Shown in pieces: positions 26,382-34,602 of a DNA stretch of 64,000 bases; the first letter of the stretch is position 1, and each line of letters begins with the position of its first letter. The notes under the pieces are model-generated. The model was not told the origin of the DNA, searched no databases, and was given only the letters and a program-made list of their open reading frames with translations. Location: positions 372,001-436,000 of the forward strand of contig JABLXB010000003.1 of assembly GCA_013178305.1 (NCBI GenBank). Reading direction: 5' to 3'. Source of the DNA: Bacillota bacterium. GTDB taxonomy: Bacteria; Bacillota; Sulfobacillia; JABLXB01. The translations under genes were made by a program, and so were the position numbers.

Positions 26382-26423
26382 TGCAGAGATCTGCAGACCA
26401 TGAACTGTACTGCATCGTAGGGT
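26382..26423 (+). promoter_or_regulatory. Possible activator-binding repeats upstream of the sigma-54 promoter
   Basis: TGCAG (26382-26386) and CTGCA (26391-26395) form an inverted repeat. Further TGCA-containing words occur at about 26367-26371 and 26409-26413. They lie about 75-130 bp before the -24/-12 promoter, the right distance for enhancer sites of the adjacent activator. The pattern is short and could be chance. Confidence 0.3.
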
Positions 26424-26499
26424 CGCCCCTCACGGGCCGGATGGCTGCCGAACAGGCCGCACTGCAGCACGGTGCGGCTTCTCGTTTCCCGGGGCGCTC

Positions 26500-26517
26500 A
26501 GGCACGGGATTTGCATT
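26500..26517 (+). promoter_or_regulatory. Sigma-54 (-24/-12) promoter of the dehydrogenase-VOR operon
   Basis: AGGCACG (26500-26506) and TTGCA (26511-26515) reproduce the -24/-12 consensus TGGCACG-N4-TTGCW with one mismatch. The invariant GG (26501-26502) and GC (26513-26514) are exactly 10 nt apart. It stands about 100 bp before the dehydrogenase start and 165 bp after a sigma-54 activator gene. Confidence 0.8.
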
Positions 26518-26618
26518 CGTGAGGTGTCAAGAGCTGGTGGTGCCTGCGCAAGCCGCAATCCACGCTGTAATGCGCGTCGCACCGTGCGCGGCGCCGCCGG
26601 CGGGCGGAGGTGGGATCC

Positions 26619-27698
26619 GTGGAGGTCTTCAAGGAGATCGGGAAGTACGGGCACGAGCAGGTGGCTTACTGCTTCGACGAGGTCTCGGGCCTGAAGTCCA
26701 TTATCGCTATCCACAACACCAGCCTGGGCCCCGCCCTGGGTGGGTGCCGGATGTGGCCGTACGGTTCCGAGGAGGAAGCGGTCGAGGATGTGCTCAGGCT
26801 GTCGCGAGCCATGACGTACAAGAACTCGATCATGGGGCTCGACCTGGGCGGTGGTAAGGCGGTCATAATTGGCGATCCCAGGAAGGATAAAACGGAGGCG
26901 CTGTTCAGGGCGTTCGGCAAGTTCGTGCAGAGCCTCGGGGGCAGGTACATCACCGCCGAGGACGTGGGAGTCGGCGAGCGCGACATGGCGGTGGTGGCCA
27001 CGGAGACGGGGTTCGTCGCGGGGCGGCCCGAAGTGAGCGGCGATCCGTCGCCCGCAACGGCGTGGGGCGTTCTTCACGGGATGAAGGCGTGCTGCCGCGT
27101 GGTGTTCGGCGATGACTCGCTGGCGGGCCGCAAGGTCGCGGTGCAGGGCGCCGGGCATGTGGGCAGACATCTCATCCGCCACCTCGTCGAGGAGGAAGCG
27201 GAGGTCGTCGTGACCGACATCTTCGAGGATGCCGTCGAGTCCGTGGTCACGGGGTTCAACGTGAGGGCCGTGGACCCGCAGGACATATACGATGTGGAGT
27301 GCGATGTGTTCAGCCCGTGCGCGCTCGGGGGCGTCATCAACGACGGTACGATCCCGCGGCTGAGATGCCGTATCGTGGCGGGCGCGGCGAACAACCAGCT
27401 GGCCGAATCGCACCACGGCGAGGAGCTGGCCCGGGCGGGGATTCTGTATGCTCCGGATTTCGTCATGAACGGTGGAGGCGTGACTAACTGCGCCGCCGAA
27501 CTCAGGCGCGGGAGCTATAACCGGAAGGAAACGTTCGAACGGATCTCGCGGATATACGACATCCTGCTCAGGGTGTTCGAGACCGCGCGGGCGCGGGGGA
27601 TCGCGCCGCACCGCGCCGCCGAGCAGCTCGCGGAAGAGCGCATCAACACCCTGAGCGGTATCAAGCGACTGTACCTGCGGGCGCCGGTACCGGCGTGA
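26619..27698 (+). CDS. Leucine/valine/phenylalanine-type amino-acid dehydrogenase
   Basis: A 359-residue NAD-dependent dehydrogenase that oxidatively deaminates branched-chain (or aromatic) amino acids to 2-oxo acids. Catalytic Lys80 sits in LGGGKAVIIGDPRKDK, as in Bacillus leucine dehydrogenase. Substrate region GGRYITAEDVGVGERDM, PSPATAWGVLHGMKACCRVV and the NAD fold VAVQGAGHVGRHLIRHLVEE are present. The GTG at 26619 was chosen for GGGCGGAGG 8 nt upstream; another GTG is at 26610. Its 2-oxo acid product would feed the oxidoreductase encoded three genes later. Confidence 0.92.
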   Translation: MEVFKEIGKYGHEQVAYCFDEVSGLKSIIAIHNTSLGPALGGCRMWPYGSEEEAVEDVLRLSRAMTYKNSIMGLDLGGGKAVIIGDPRKDKTEALFRAFGKFVQSLGGRYITAEDVGVGERDMAVVATETGFVAGRPEVSGDPSPATAWGVLHGMKACCRVVFGDDSLAGRKVAVQGAGHVGRHLIRHLVEEEAEVVVTDIFEDAVESVVTGFNVRAVDPQDIYDVECDVFSPCALGGVINDGTIPRLRCRIVAGAANNQLAESHHGEELARAGILYAPDFVMNGGGVTNCAAELRRGSYNRKETFERISRIYDILLRVFETARARGIAPHRAAEQLAEERINTLSGIKRLYLRAPVPA

Positions 27699-27737
27699 CC
27701 GCGGGCAGGCTGTTCAAGGGCAGGGGAGGGATCTGTC

Positions 27738-28529
27738 CTGCGGATTCGTGGGAGCGACGGTAGCGCGGCTGGCGGGAATGAGTGCCGCGTCACGGCGTTC
27801 GTGGGACCTTATGGCAGCGGCAAGACCGAGGTCTCCATCAACTACGCCCTGGCGAGGCTCGCGTCCGCGCCGTGTCGAGGCCGCCATGGTGTGGCGATCA
27901 TCGATCTGGACGTGGTCACCCCTTACTTCAGGACCAGGGAGGTTCGTGAAGAGCTGGAGGCGCTCGGGCTGAGCGTCATCACCCCGCCGGGCGCGGTCTC
28001 CCGGACGGATCTGCCGGTCATCCCGCCCGAGGCGAGGGGGGCGATTGAGAACGAGTCTCTGGAGGTGATCATCGACGTGGGCGGCGACCCCGCTGGCGCG
28101 CGCGCGTTTGGGTCACTGGCGGGGTACGCCCGCCCATCAGGACTCCGGATTCTATTCGTGGTGAATGCCTCAAGGCCTTTCACCAGGACGCCCCAGGAGA
28201 TCGTGCACTACGTCCGTGAGATCGAGGCGGCAATGGGGCGATCCTGCACGGGGCTGGTGTCCAACACGCACCTCGGGCCGCACACTACTGAAAGCATAGT
28301 GAAGGACGGCCGTGCGGTCGCCGCGGCGGCAGGGCGCGTGCTCGGGCTCGACATCGTGCTTACGGGGGTTCCCGAGTTCATGGAGGGTGCCGCGCCTGCG
28401 CGGCTGCTGGTAGCGGATGGAGAGATTCTTCCGCTTCGCCTTTTCATGAAGCCGCCGTGGGAGACCGCGGCGTGGAGAATGGGGAGGGTTCTGCGTGAAG
28501 CGAGTGGTCTTCAACGAGGAGAGGTGTAA
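27738..28529 (+). CDS. P-loop ATP/GTP-binding protein associated with the VOR operon
   Basis: About 263 residues with a clear Walker A (FVGPYGSGKTEVSINYA), a second acidic strand (HGVAIIDLDVVTPYFRTREV) and VIIDVGGDPAGARAF, like MinD/CobQ-type nucleotide-binding folds. The best start is a CTG at 27738, 7 nt after GGGGAGGG; the first in-frame GTG (27801) falls inside the Walker A strand and would truncate it. It lies between the dehydrogenase and vorD and overlaps vorD by 35 nt, so it is surely co-expressed. I do not know its function; a role in maturation or regulation of the oxidoreductase is only a guess. Confidence 0.7.
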   Translation: MRIRGSDGSAAGGNECRVTAFVGPYGSGKTEVSINYALARLASAPCRGRHGVAIIDLDVVTPYFRTREVREELEALGLSVITPPGAVSRTDLPVIPPEARGAIENESLEVIIDVGGDPAGARAFGSLAGYARPSGLRILFVVNASRPFTRTPQEIVHYVREIEAAMGRSCTGLVSNTHLGPHTTESIVKDGRAVAAAAGRVLGLDIVLTGVPEFMEGAAPARLLVADGEILPLRLFMKPPWETAAWRMGRVLREASGLQRGEV

Positions 28530-28719
28530 GGCGTGCGAGCTGTGCGTCGCGGTCTGCCCGAGGAAGATCATTAACCTCTCCGAGCGCATCAACCGGATGG
28601 GTTTCAGGTCGGCCGAGGTCCGGGAGCAGGACAAGTGCACGAGCTGCACGCTTTGCGCCAGGATGTGTCCACACATCGCCATCGAGGTCTACAGGGAAGG
28701 GGGCGCCGCGGTTGGCTGA
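28495..28719 (+). CDS. vorD: 2-oxoacid:ferredoxin oxidoreductase delta subunit (2x[4Fe-4S])
   Basis: A 74-residue ferredoxin-like protein with two complete clusters (CKACELCVAVCP and CTSCTLCARMCP). It would pass electrons from the catalytic subunit to free ferredoxin. GTG start overlapping the P-loop gene by 35 nt and overlapping vorB by 8 nt. The gene order delta-alpha-beta-gamma is typical for VOR/KOR-type enzymes. Confidence 0.9.
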   Translation: MKRVVFNEERCKACELCVAVCPRKIINLSERINRMGFRSAEVREQDKCTSCTLCARMCPHIAIEVYREGGAAVG

Positions 28720-29773
28720 TCTTGCGCTGATGAAGGGCAATGAGGCCGTGGGCGAGGCCGCCGTCAGGGCGGGGTGCCGGTACTTCTTCGGGTATCCCAT
28801 AACGCCCCAGAACGAGATCCCCGAGTACATGTCGAGGCGGCTTCCGGCGGTCGGTGGCGTATTCCTGCAGGCCGAGAGCGAGGTAGCGGCGATCAACATG
28901 GTGTACGGCGCGGCGGGGGCCGGCGCGAGGGTAATGACCTCGTCGTCCGGGCCGGGGATAAGCCTTAAATCGGAGGGCATATCGTACATCGCCGCGGCGG
29001 AACTTCCGTGCGTCATCGTCAACATGGTCCGCGGCGGCCCGGGGCTCGGAAGCATCCAGCCCGCCCAGTCGGATTACTTCCAGGCCACCAAAGGCGGCGG
29101 CCACGGCGATTACAGGCTGGTCGTGCTGGCGCCGGCGTCGGTCCAGGAAATGGTGGACCTCGTGATGGACGCGTTCGACGTCGCGGACGAATACCGGAAC
29201 CCCGTCATGATCATGGGCGACGGGATACTCGGCCAGATGATGGAGCCGGTTGAGTTCAAGGAACGGCCGTTCTCAGCCCCGCGGGAGAAACCGTGGGCCA
29301 CGACCGGCGCGAATGGGAGGGCCGCCAACCTCATCAACTCCCTGTACATCGACCCTGAGGTACTGGAGAAGCACAACCTACACCTGGCCGAGAAATACCG
29401 TACGATCTCCGGCAAGGAGGTCAGGTACGAAGTCGTCGACCCGGGCGATTCCGAGTACTTCCTCGTGGCGTACGGCACCACCTCGCGGATATGCCGCTCG
29501 GTGATGCAGAAGGCGCGCGAGACCGGGATCAGGGCGGGCCTCATAAGGCCCATCACCCTCTGGCCGTTCCCGTACAAGGCGTTGGAAGAGGCGACGCGAA
29601 GGGCGAAGGGGTTCCTGACCGTGGAGATGAGTTGCGGCCAGATGGTCGAGGACGTACGGCTTGCGGTGTGCGGGCGGGCACCGGTGCGCTTCTATGGCAG
29701 GACAGGCGGGATGATCCCGCAGCCCCAGGCAATCCTGGAGCAGCTTGTGAGCCTCGTGGAAGGGGGTGTGTGA
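28712..29773 (+). CDS. vorB: 2-oxoacid:ferredoxin oxidoreductase alpha subunit (VorB-type)
   Basis: A 353-residue subunit carrying the pyrimidine-binding and domain II folds of thiamine-diphosphate enzymes. Typical features are [40 protein letters not shown] and the later [22 protein letters not shown] start. Together with the neighbouring subunits it oxidatively decarboxylates 2-oxo acids to acyl-CoA. Proximity to an amino-acid dehydrogenase and a sigma-54 activator supports branched-chain 2-oxo acids as substrates. Confidence 0.93.
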   Translation: MADLALMKGNEAVGEAAVRAGCRYFFGYPITPQNEIPEYMSRRLPAVGGVFLQAESEVAAINMVYGAAGAGARVMTSSSGPGISLKSEGISYIAAAELPCVIVNMVRGGPGLGSIQPAQSDYFQATKGGGHGDYRLVVLAPASVQEMVDLVMDAFDVADEYRNPVMIMGDGILGQMMEPVEFKERPFSAPREKPWATTGANGRAANLINSLYIDPEVLEKHNLHLAEKYRTISGKEVRYEVVDPGDSEYFLVAYGTTSRICRSVMQKARETGIRAGLIRPITLWPFPYKALEEATRRAKGFLTVEMSCGQMVEDVRLAVCGRAPVRFYGRTGGMIPQPQAILEQLVSLVEGGV

Positions 29774-29774
29774 C

Positions 29775-30521
29775 GTGGAGAAGGTGTTCGAGCGGCCACG
29801 CTGCATGAAAGACGTCGTCATGCACTACTGCCCCGGGTGTACGCACGGCATAGCGCACAGGCTGGTGGGCGAGGTAATCGACGAGCTCGGGATTGCCGCG
29901 AAGACGATAGGCATTTCGCCCGTCGGGTGCGCGGTATTCGCGTACAACTACTTCAACGTCGACTTCCAGCAGGCCGCGCACGGTCGCGCTCCGGCTGTGG
30001 CCACCGGCATCAAGCGCGTGCTGCCCGACAGGGTCGTGTTTTCGTACCAGGGTGACGGGGACCTCGCGTCTATCGGTACGGCGGAGATAGTCCACGCCGC
30101 GGCCAGGGGCGAGAAGATCACCGTGGTATTCATCAACAACGCGGTATATGGCATGACGTCCGGCCAGATGGCGCCGACCACGCTGCTTGGGCAGGTCACG
30201 ACCACGACACCGGGCGGCAGGGACCCGTCGAGGGCGGGTTACCCGATCAGGATCGCGGAGATGCTTGCGACGCTGGACGGCGCCGCGTACATCGCCAGGG
30301 TCTCGCTGCACAACCCGGCCAACGTGGCGAGGGCGCGGCGGGCTATCCTCAAGGCGTTCAAGGTGCAGATGCTCGATCTCGGATTCTCCCTGGTCGAAGT
30401 GCTATCCATCTGCCCGACCAACTGGGGACTCGCGCCCCAGGCCTCCCTGAAGTGGGTCGAGGAAATGATGATACCCACGTTCACGCTCGGGGAACTCAAA
30501 TCGCCGGCGGAGGTGGGATAG
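29775..30521 (+). CDS. vorA: 2-oxoacid:ferredoxin oxidoreductase beta subunit (thiamine-diphosphate binding)
   Basis: A 248-residue subunit with the thiamine-diphosphate domain: [20 protein letters not shown] at the start, [20 protein letters not shown] (GDGD motif) and [23 protein letters not shown] at 29775 follows AGGGGG at the vorB stop. It ends with the usual [20 protein letters not shown]. Cytosolic. Confidence 0.93.
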   Translation: MEKVFERPRCMKDVVMHYCPGCTHGIAHRLVGEVIDELGIAAKTIGISPVGCAVFAYNYFNVDFQQAAHGRAPAVATGIKRVLPDRVVFSYQGDGDLASIGTAEIVHAAARGEKITVVFINNAVYGMTSGQMAPTTLLGQVTTTTPGGRDPSRAGYPIRIAEMLATLDGAAYIARVSLHNPANVARARRAILKAFKVQMLDLGFSLVEVLSICPTNWGLAPQASLKWVEEMMIPTFTLGELKSPAEVG

Positions 30522-31082
30522 ATGGTCCACGAGATCGTCATCGCGGGTTTCGGCGGGCAGGGGGTCATGTCGATGGGGACCCTGCTTGCGTACGCGGGCA
30601 TGCTGCAGGGGAAGAAGGTGTCCTGGATACCGTCGTACGGGCCGGAGATGCGCGGCGGGACCGCGAACTGCTCGGTGGTCGTCTCCGACGAGGAGATCGT
30701 GTCGCCGGTCGTGAGCGAGCCCACGGCGGGGATCATGATGAACCTGCCGTCTCTAGACAAATTCGAGACTGCGATAAGGACGGGCGGCCTGCTCATAGTG
30801 AACAGTTCCATGGTTAACAGGAGGCCGGCGAGGACCGACCTGAAGGTGCTCGAGATCCCGGCGAACGACATCGCTTTCGAACTCGGAAACGACAAGGTAG
30901 CAAACATGGTCGTCCTGGGGGCTTTCCTGGAGATGACCAACGCCGTCAGGCCCGACCTGGTCGTAGAGTCCCTGAAGAAAGCGTTGCCGCCGCACCGGCA
31001 CTCGTTGATCCCCGTCAACCAGCAGGCGCTGGAAAGGGGAAGGGATTTCGTAAGGGCGCAGGCTGCGGGTGGAGCAGCGTAG
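30522..31082 (+). CDS. vorC: 2-oxoacid:ferredoxin oxidoreductase gamma subunit
   Basis: A 186-residue subunit with the PFOR gamma-domain start EIVIAGFGGQGVMSMGTLLA and the motif PSYGPEMRGGTANCSVVVSD. It directly abuts vorA (ATG at 30522). It is the last gene of the sigma-54-type operon. No obvious terminator lies before the next promoter at 31105. Confidence 0.93.
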   Translation: MVHEIVIAGFGGQGVMSMGTLLAYAGMLQGKKVSWIPSYGPEMRGGTANCSVVVSDEEIVSPVVSEPTAGIMMNLPSLDKFETAIRTGGLLIVNSSMVNRRPARTDLKVLEIPANDIAFELGNDKVANMVVLGAFLEMTNAVRPDLVVESLKKALPPHRHSLIPVNQQALERGRDFVRAQAAGGAA

Positions 31083-31104
31083 ACCCAGGCCGCCCCCACC
31101 AACT

Positions 31105-31133
31105 TGCTGGAAGGGCTTTACCATGCTAGAATA
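31105..31133 (+). promoter_or_regulatory. Sigma-A promoter upstream of the conserved unknown gene
   Basis: TTGCTG (31105-31110), a 17-nt spacer ending in ATGC, and TAGAAT (31128-31133). A start near 31140 would leave a ~30-nt leader with GGGGGTAGAG before the GTG at 31174. It marks the break from the VOR operon. Confidence 0.65.
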
Positions 31134-31173
31134 TGGCTAGATGCCCATTCAGCGGGTCCTGGGGGTAGAGAGC

Positions 31174-31875
31174 GTGCAGGATGCCCCGAGAGTAACTGTC
31201 ACGGTGGACGAAATCGAGGCGCTCCTTTCGAGGTTACCCGGGGTTATGTCCTCCCGGGTAGTGGTGAACAACTGGGGGGCAATAGAGGAAATCCACATCC
31301 TGGCGAATACCGACAGGAATCCCAAGCAGCTGGTGAGGGATGTCGAGAGTTCGCTGGCGGCGCGGTGGAGTATCACCATCGATCACAAGAAGATCAGCGT
31401 GGCACAGCTGACGTCGATTCCGACGGGGGCCGGCCCCAGCAGGGTGAAGCTGGTCAACGTCATCCTCACCAACGACTCGCAGAGGGGACGGGTGCAGGCC
31501 AAGGTGGTCCTGTGCAAGCTCGATGAGGCTGGCATGAGGTACGAGGGGACCGCCGAGGGCTCCAGCAACAGATACCAGTCGTTCAAAGTGGCCTGCCAGG
31601 CGGCCGTAAGCGCGATTAACCAGGTGATCAACCCCCAGAACGTTTTTCTCCTCGAGGATGTGGGTACGATGTTCCTGTCCAAGCAGGAGATCGCGGTCGT
31701 GGCGGTGTCGCTGGTCACGGCGAGGGGTAATGAGGAGCTCCTGGTCGGGGCAGCGCCCATCAAGGGAGACGCGTTCGAGGCAGCCGTTAAGGCGACTCTT
31801 GACGCTTGCAACAGGCGGCTGGGTAACCTTCCGCCCAAGATAAACTCCGAGGAGAACGCGCAACCCGCTACTTGA
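31174..31875 (+). CDS. Conserved protein of unknown function
   Basis: About 233 residues, soluble, no signal peptide or TM helix. The first part has VDEIEALLSRLPGVMSSRVV and IEEIHILANTDRNPKQLVRD, an alpha-beta pattern like small regulatory folds; DHKKISVAQL follows. The second part (YEGTAEGSSNRYQSFKVACQ, EIAVVAVSLVTARGNEELLV) looks like a second, dimerising alpha-beta domain. The GTG at 31174 is preferred because GGGGGTAGAG precedes it; the ATG at 31141 would sit at the transcription start. I have seen similar proteins next to Nudix genes in clostridia, but the function is unknown to me. Confidence 0.65.
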   Translation: MQDAPRVTVTVDEIEALLSRLPGVMSSRVVVNNWGAIEEIHILANTDRNPKQLVRDVESSLAARWSITIDHKKISVAQLTSIPTGAGPSRVKLVNVILTNDSQRGRVQAKVVLCKLDEAGMRYEGTAEGSSNRYQSFKVACQAAVSAINQVINPQNVFLLEDVGTMFLSKQEIAVVAVSLVTARGNEELLVGAAPIKGDAFEAAVKATLDACNRRLGNLPPKINSEENAQPAT

Positions 31876-31901
31876 GGGTCGGGACGAGGCTAACGGCGAT
31901 T

Positions 31902-31933
31902 GGGAGGGGAGGCACGGCCTCCCCCCTTCGATT
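31902..31933 (+). terminator. Hairpin after the conserved unknown gene
   Basis: GGGGAGGC (31906-31913), loop ACG, and GCCTCCCC (31917-31924), an 8-bp GC stem followed by CCTTCGATTAT. The T-content after the stem is modest, so it may be a partial terminator. Confidence 0.55.
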
Positions 31934-31945
31934 ATACGCCCCTGA

Positions 31946-32563
31946 TTGAGGAAGGACGTGGACCGGGGGATGTGCGGGCGGACGGACTCACTGGAGGAGA
32001 AGCTCATAGAACGAAAGACCGTGCACAACGGCAAGATCCTCACGCTCAACGTGGACCGCGTGGCGCTGCCGGGCGGGGGCGTGGCCACCAGGGAGGTCGT
32101 GCTCCACCCCGGGGCGGCCGCTGTCGTCGCCCTCGACGATGCCGGAAACGTACTCCTTGTGGAGCAGTACCGCTATCCGGCCGGAGCCACGCTCCTGGAG
32201 ATCCCCGCGGGCAAGCTGGACCCGGGTGAGGACCCGCTCGGATGCGCCAGGAGAGAGCTCGGCGAGGAGGCCGGGGTCACTGCGCGGGACTGGGAAAGAC
32301 TCGGCTCTTTCTTCACGAGCCCCGGCTTCTCGAGCGAGGTTATTCACGTGTTCCTGGCGTCCGGGCTGGAGCCCGTTCGCCCGGGCGAGGCTCTCCCCGA
32401 CGATGACGAGCTGCTGAGAGTGGAGCACGTTCCGCTGGCGGATGCTCGGGACCTCATCTCGAACGGGCGTATTCGCGACGCAAAGACGGTCGCCGGCCTT
32501 CTCCTCGCCATGGACAGGGGGGCCTTCGAAGCGCCCCGCGCGGCCGGAAGGGGCGGCCGGTGA
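31946..32563 (+). CDS. nudF: Nudix hydrolase, ADP-ribose pyrophosphatase type
   Basis: A protein of up to 205 residues that hydrolyses ADP-ribose or related nucleotide sugars. The Nudix box is intact: GEDPLGCARRELGEEAGVTA. Upstream LEEKLIERKTVHNGKILTLN and VLLVEQYRYPAGATLLEIPA fit the ADP-ribose subfamily. The start is uncertain: TTG 31946 or ATG 31970 (preceded by CCGGGGG) are possible, and conservation begins only after both. The stop overlaps the endonuclease Q start by 4 nt. Confidence 0.9.
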   Translation: MRKDVDRGMCGRTDSLEEKLIERKTVHNGKILTLNVDRVALPGGGVATREVVLHPGAAAVVALDDAGNVLLVEQYRYPAGATLLEIPAGKLDPGEDPLGCARRELGEEAGVTARDWERLGSFFTSPGFSSEVIHVFLASGLEPVRPGEALPDDDELLRVEHVPLADARDLISNGRIRDAKTVAGLLLAMDRGAFEAPRAAGRGGR

Positions 32564-33789
32564 ACGAATACTTTGCCGACCTTCACATACACCTCGGCAG
32601 GGACGGGCGGGGGAGGCCCGTCAAGATCTCCGCGTCGGCCGGACTTACCGTCACCGGCGTCGTGGAGGAGTGTACGCGCCGGAAGGGCATCCAGATCGCC
32701 GGGGTCGTCGACTGCCATTCGCCGGGAGTGCTTGATGACCTGCGCAGGCTGGTCGCGGGAGAAGACGCCTGCGAGGACGCCGCCGGGGGGATCCGCGTGG
32801 CCGGTGTCGACGGTTGCTACTCTGGCGCCGGGGCAACCGGGGCAGACAACGTCACGGTAATCCTCTGCTCCGAGGTGGAGGTGGTAGTCCGCGGCGCGCG
32901 CTGCCACCTGCTGGCCTACCTCCCGACCCTGGAATCGATGGTCCGCTTCTCGCGGTGGCTGGAGCCCCGCGTGACCAACGTCACGTTATCGAGCCAGCGT
33001 TGTGAGGCTCCCGCGGGCGAGGTGGTCCGCGTCGCCGCGGACCTGGGCGGTCTCGTGGCGCCGGCCCACGTGTTCACTCCCCACCGGGGCATCCTTGGGG
33101 CGTGCGTGACCAGGCTCGGCGAGGCTTTCGACGACCGGGATCTCGAGCATATGCCGTCTGTCGAATTGGGTCTCAGCGCCGATACTGGCATGGCGGACAC
33201 CATCGACGAGATGAGCCGGTTCAGTTTCCTCAGCAACTCCGACGCCCACTCCAGGGCGTCGATCGCGAGGGAGTACAATACCCTGTGGCTCGAGGCGCCG
33301 TCGTTCGCCGAGTTGCTGCTCGCCTTGCGCTATTCCGGCGGCAGGAGAGTCACCGCCAACTACGGCCTGGACCCGCGGCTTGGGAAGTACCACAGGACGT
33401 TCTGCCCCGTGTGCGGGCACGTGGCCACAGGCCCCGCTCCCGAGAATGAGTGTACACTGTGCGGAAACGCGCGCGTCGTGCTCGGGGTCTGGGACCGCGT
33501 GAGGTCGATCGCCAGCAGCTATTCGCCCGTTCACCCGCACGGCAGGCCACAGTACATGCATCAGGTCCCCCTGGCTTTCATCCCGGGCCTCGGGCCGCGC
33601 TCGCTCGATCGGATCATCGCCGCGTTCGGCTCGGAGATGAACGCACTGCACCGCGCCTCCGCGGAGGACCTCGAAAGCGTGGTGGGCCCCATCCTGGCCT
33701 CCAGGGTGGTCGCGGCCAGGGAAGGCCGGCTCCAGGTTACGGTGGGCGCGGGCGGGGTGTACGGGTCGGTTTGCGACCCCACCGGCTGA
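32560..33789 (+). CDS. endoQ: Endonuclease Q (PHP-domain DNA repair nuclease)
   Basis: A 409-residue protein with the PHP metal site at the N-terminus (YFADLHIHLG), VTANYGLDPRLGKYHRTFCP, a four-Cys zinc finger (FCPVCG and CTLCGN) and a helix-hairpin-helix region (FIPGLGPRSLDRIIAAFGSE). This is the layout of EndoQ, which cuts DNA 5' to deaminated bases such as uracil and hypoxanthine. It is best known from archaea and occurs in some Bacillota. ATG start, 4-nt overlap with the Nudix gene; spoIIM follows. Confidence 0.88.
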   Translation: MNEYFADLHIHLGRDGRGRPVKISASAGLTVTGVVEECTRRKGIQIAGVVDCHSPGVLDDLRRLVAGEDACEDAAGGIRVAGVDGCYSGAGATGADNVTVILCSEVEVVVRGARCHLLAYLPTLESMVRFSRWLEPRVTNVTLSSQRCEAPAGEVVRVAADLGGLVAPAHVFTPHRGILGACVTRLGEAFDDRDLEHMPSVELGLSADTGMADTIDEMSRFSFLSNSDAHSRASIAREYNTLWLEAPSFAELLLALRYSGGRRVTANYGLDPRLGKYHRTFCPVCGHVATGPAPENECTLCGNARVVLGVWDRVRSIASSYSPVHPHGRPQYMHQVPLAFIPGLGPRSLDRIIAAFGSEMNALHRASAEDLESVVGPILASRVVAAREGRLQVTVGAGGVYGSVCDPTG

Positions 33790-33852
33790 CTTCGGACATA
33801 CCCACCCCGCGCGCGGCATATCGTGTATTGCCGGCGCAGGGGAGGGTCGACC

Positions 33853-34494
33853 GTGTTCGGGCGCAGAGTCGGAATGTCGGCCACCGGGGTGTTCAAGACG
33901 CACGTTGCGGCGTATTTCTTCGTGGGCGTGTTGTTCGTCACGGGGGTGGCGTTCGGCGCCGTGGCGGTGAAAGGCCTTACCGCGGACCAGAAGTCGGAGC
34001 TCGTGGCCTACGTTGATACGCTCCTTCGCGGGGTCGTGAGGTACACCGAGCCGGTGTCGCGGGCGAAGGTGTTCCAGGCATCCCTCCTGAACAACCTCAA
34101 GACCGCCGCCGCGCTGTGGTTTCTTGGCGTTACCGTGATTGGGATCCCCCTCGTGCTGCTGATCGTGTTCACCCGTGGTTTCACACTGGGGTTTGCGGTG
34201 GCATTCCTGGTTGAGGACATGGGCTACAGGGGTATTCTGTTCTCCGCTGCCGCCGTGCTGCCGCAGAACCTGCTCGCGGTGCCCGCCATTCTATCGCTCG
34301 GGGTGCTGTCGCTGTCGTTCTCTTTCATCCTCATCGCAAGCAGGCGCTCGGGGAGGGGGATCGATTTCCTCGGGGAATTCTCCAGGTACAGCCTTCTGGC
34401 CGCCTTGCTCGGGGCAGCGCTCCTCGCGTCGAGTGGGGTGGAGGCCGTCGTGACCCCGTCTCTCATCTCCCTCATAGGTGCCGGGGCGCACTAG
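33853..34494 (+). CDS. spoIIM: Stage II sporulation protein M
   Basis: A 213-residue protein with five predicted TM helices; the family segments are LWFLGVTVIGIPLVLLIVFT, RGFTLGFAVAFLVEDMGYRG and VLPQNLLAVPAIL. SpoIIM belongs to the DMP complex (with SpoIID and SpoIIP) that drives engulfment in the mother cell. The GTG at 33853 was chosen because GGAGGG precedes it; longer starts run into the upstream stop region. Confidence 0.92.
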   Translation: MFGRRVGMSATGVFKTHVAAYFFVGVLFVTGVAFGAVAVKGLTADQKSELVAYVDTLLRGVVRYTEPVSRAKVFQASLLNNLKTAAALWFLGVTVIGIPLVLLIVFTRGFTLGFAVAFLVEDMGYRGILFSAAAVLPQNLLAVPAILSLGVLSLSFSFILIASRRSGRGIDFLGEFSRYSLLAALLGAALLASSGVEAVVTPSLISLIGAGAH

Positions 34495-34602
34495 GCGTTC
34501 CGGCCCTCTGGAGGACTTCATGCAACCATGGCGAACCATCCTTTGGATTGGGCTCGTCCGCAGAGACGAGTTCCAGTACTGGCGAAAAGGGGTGCGCTAC
34601 AG

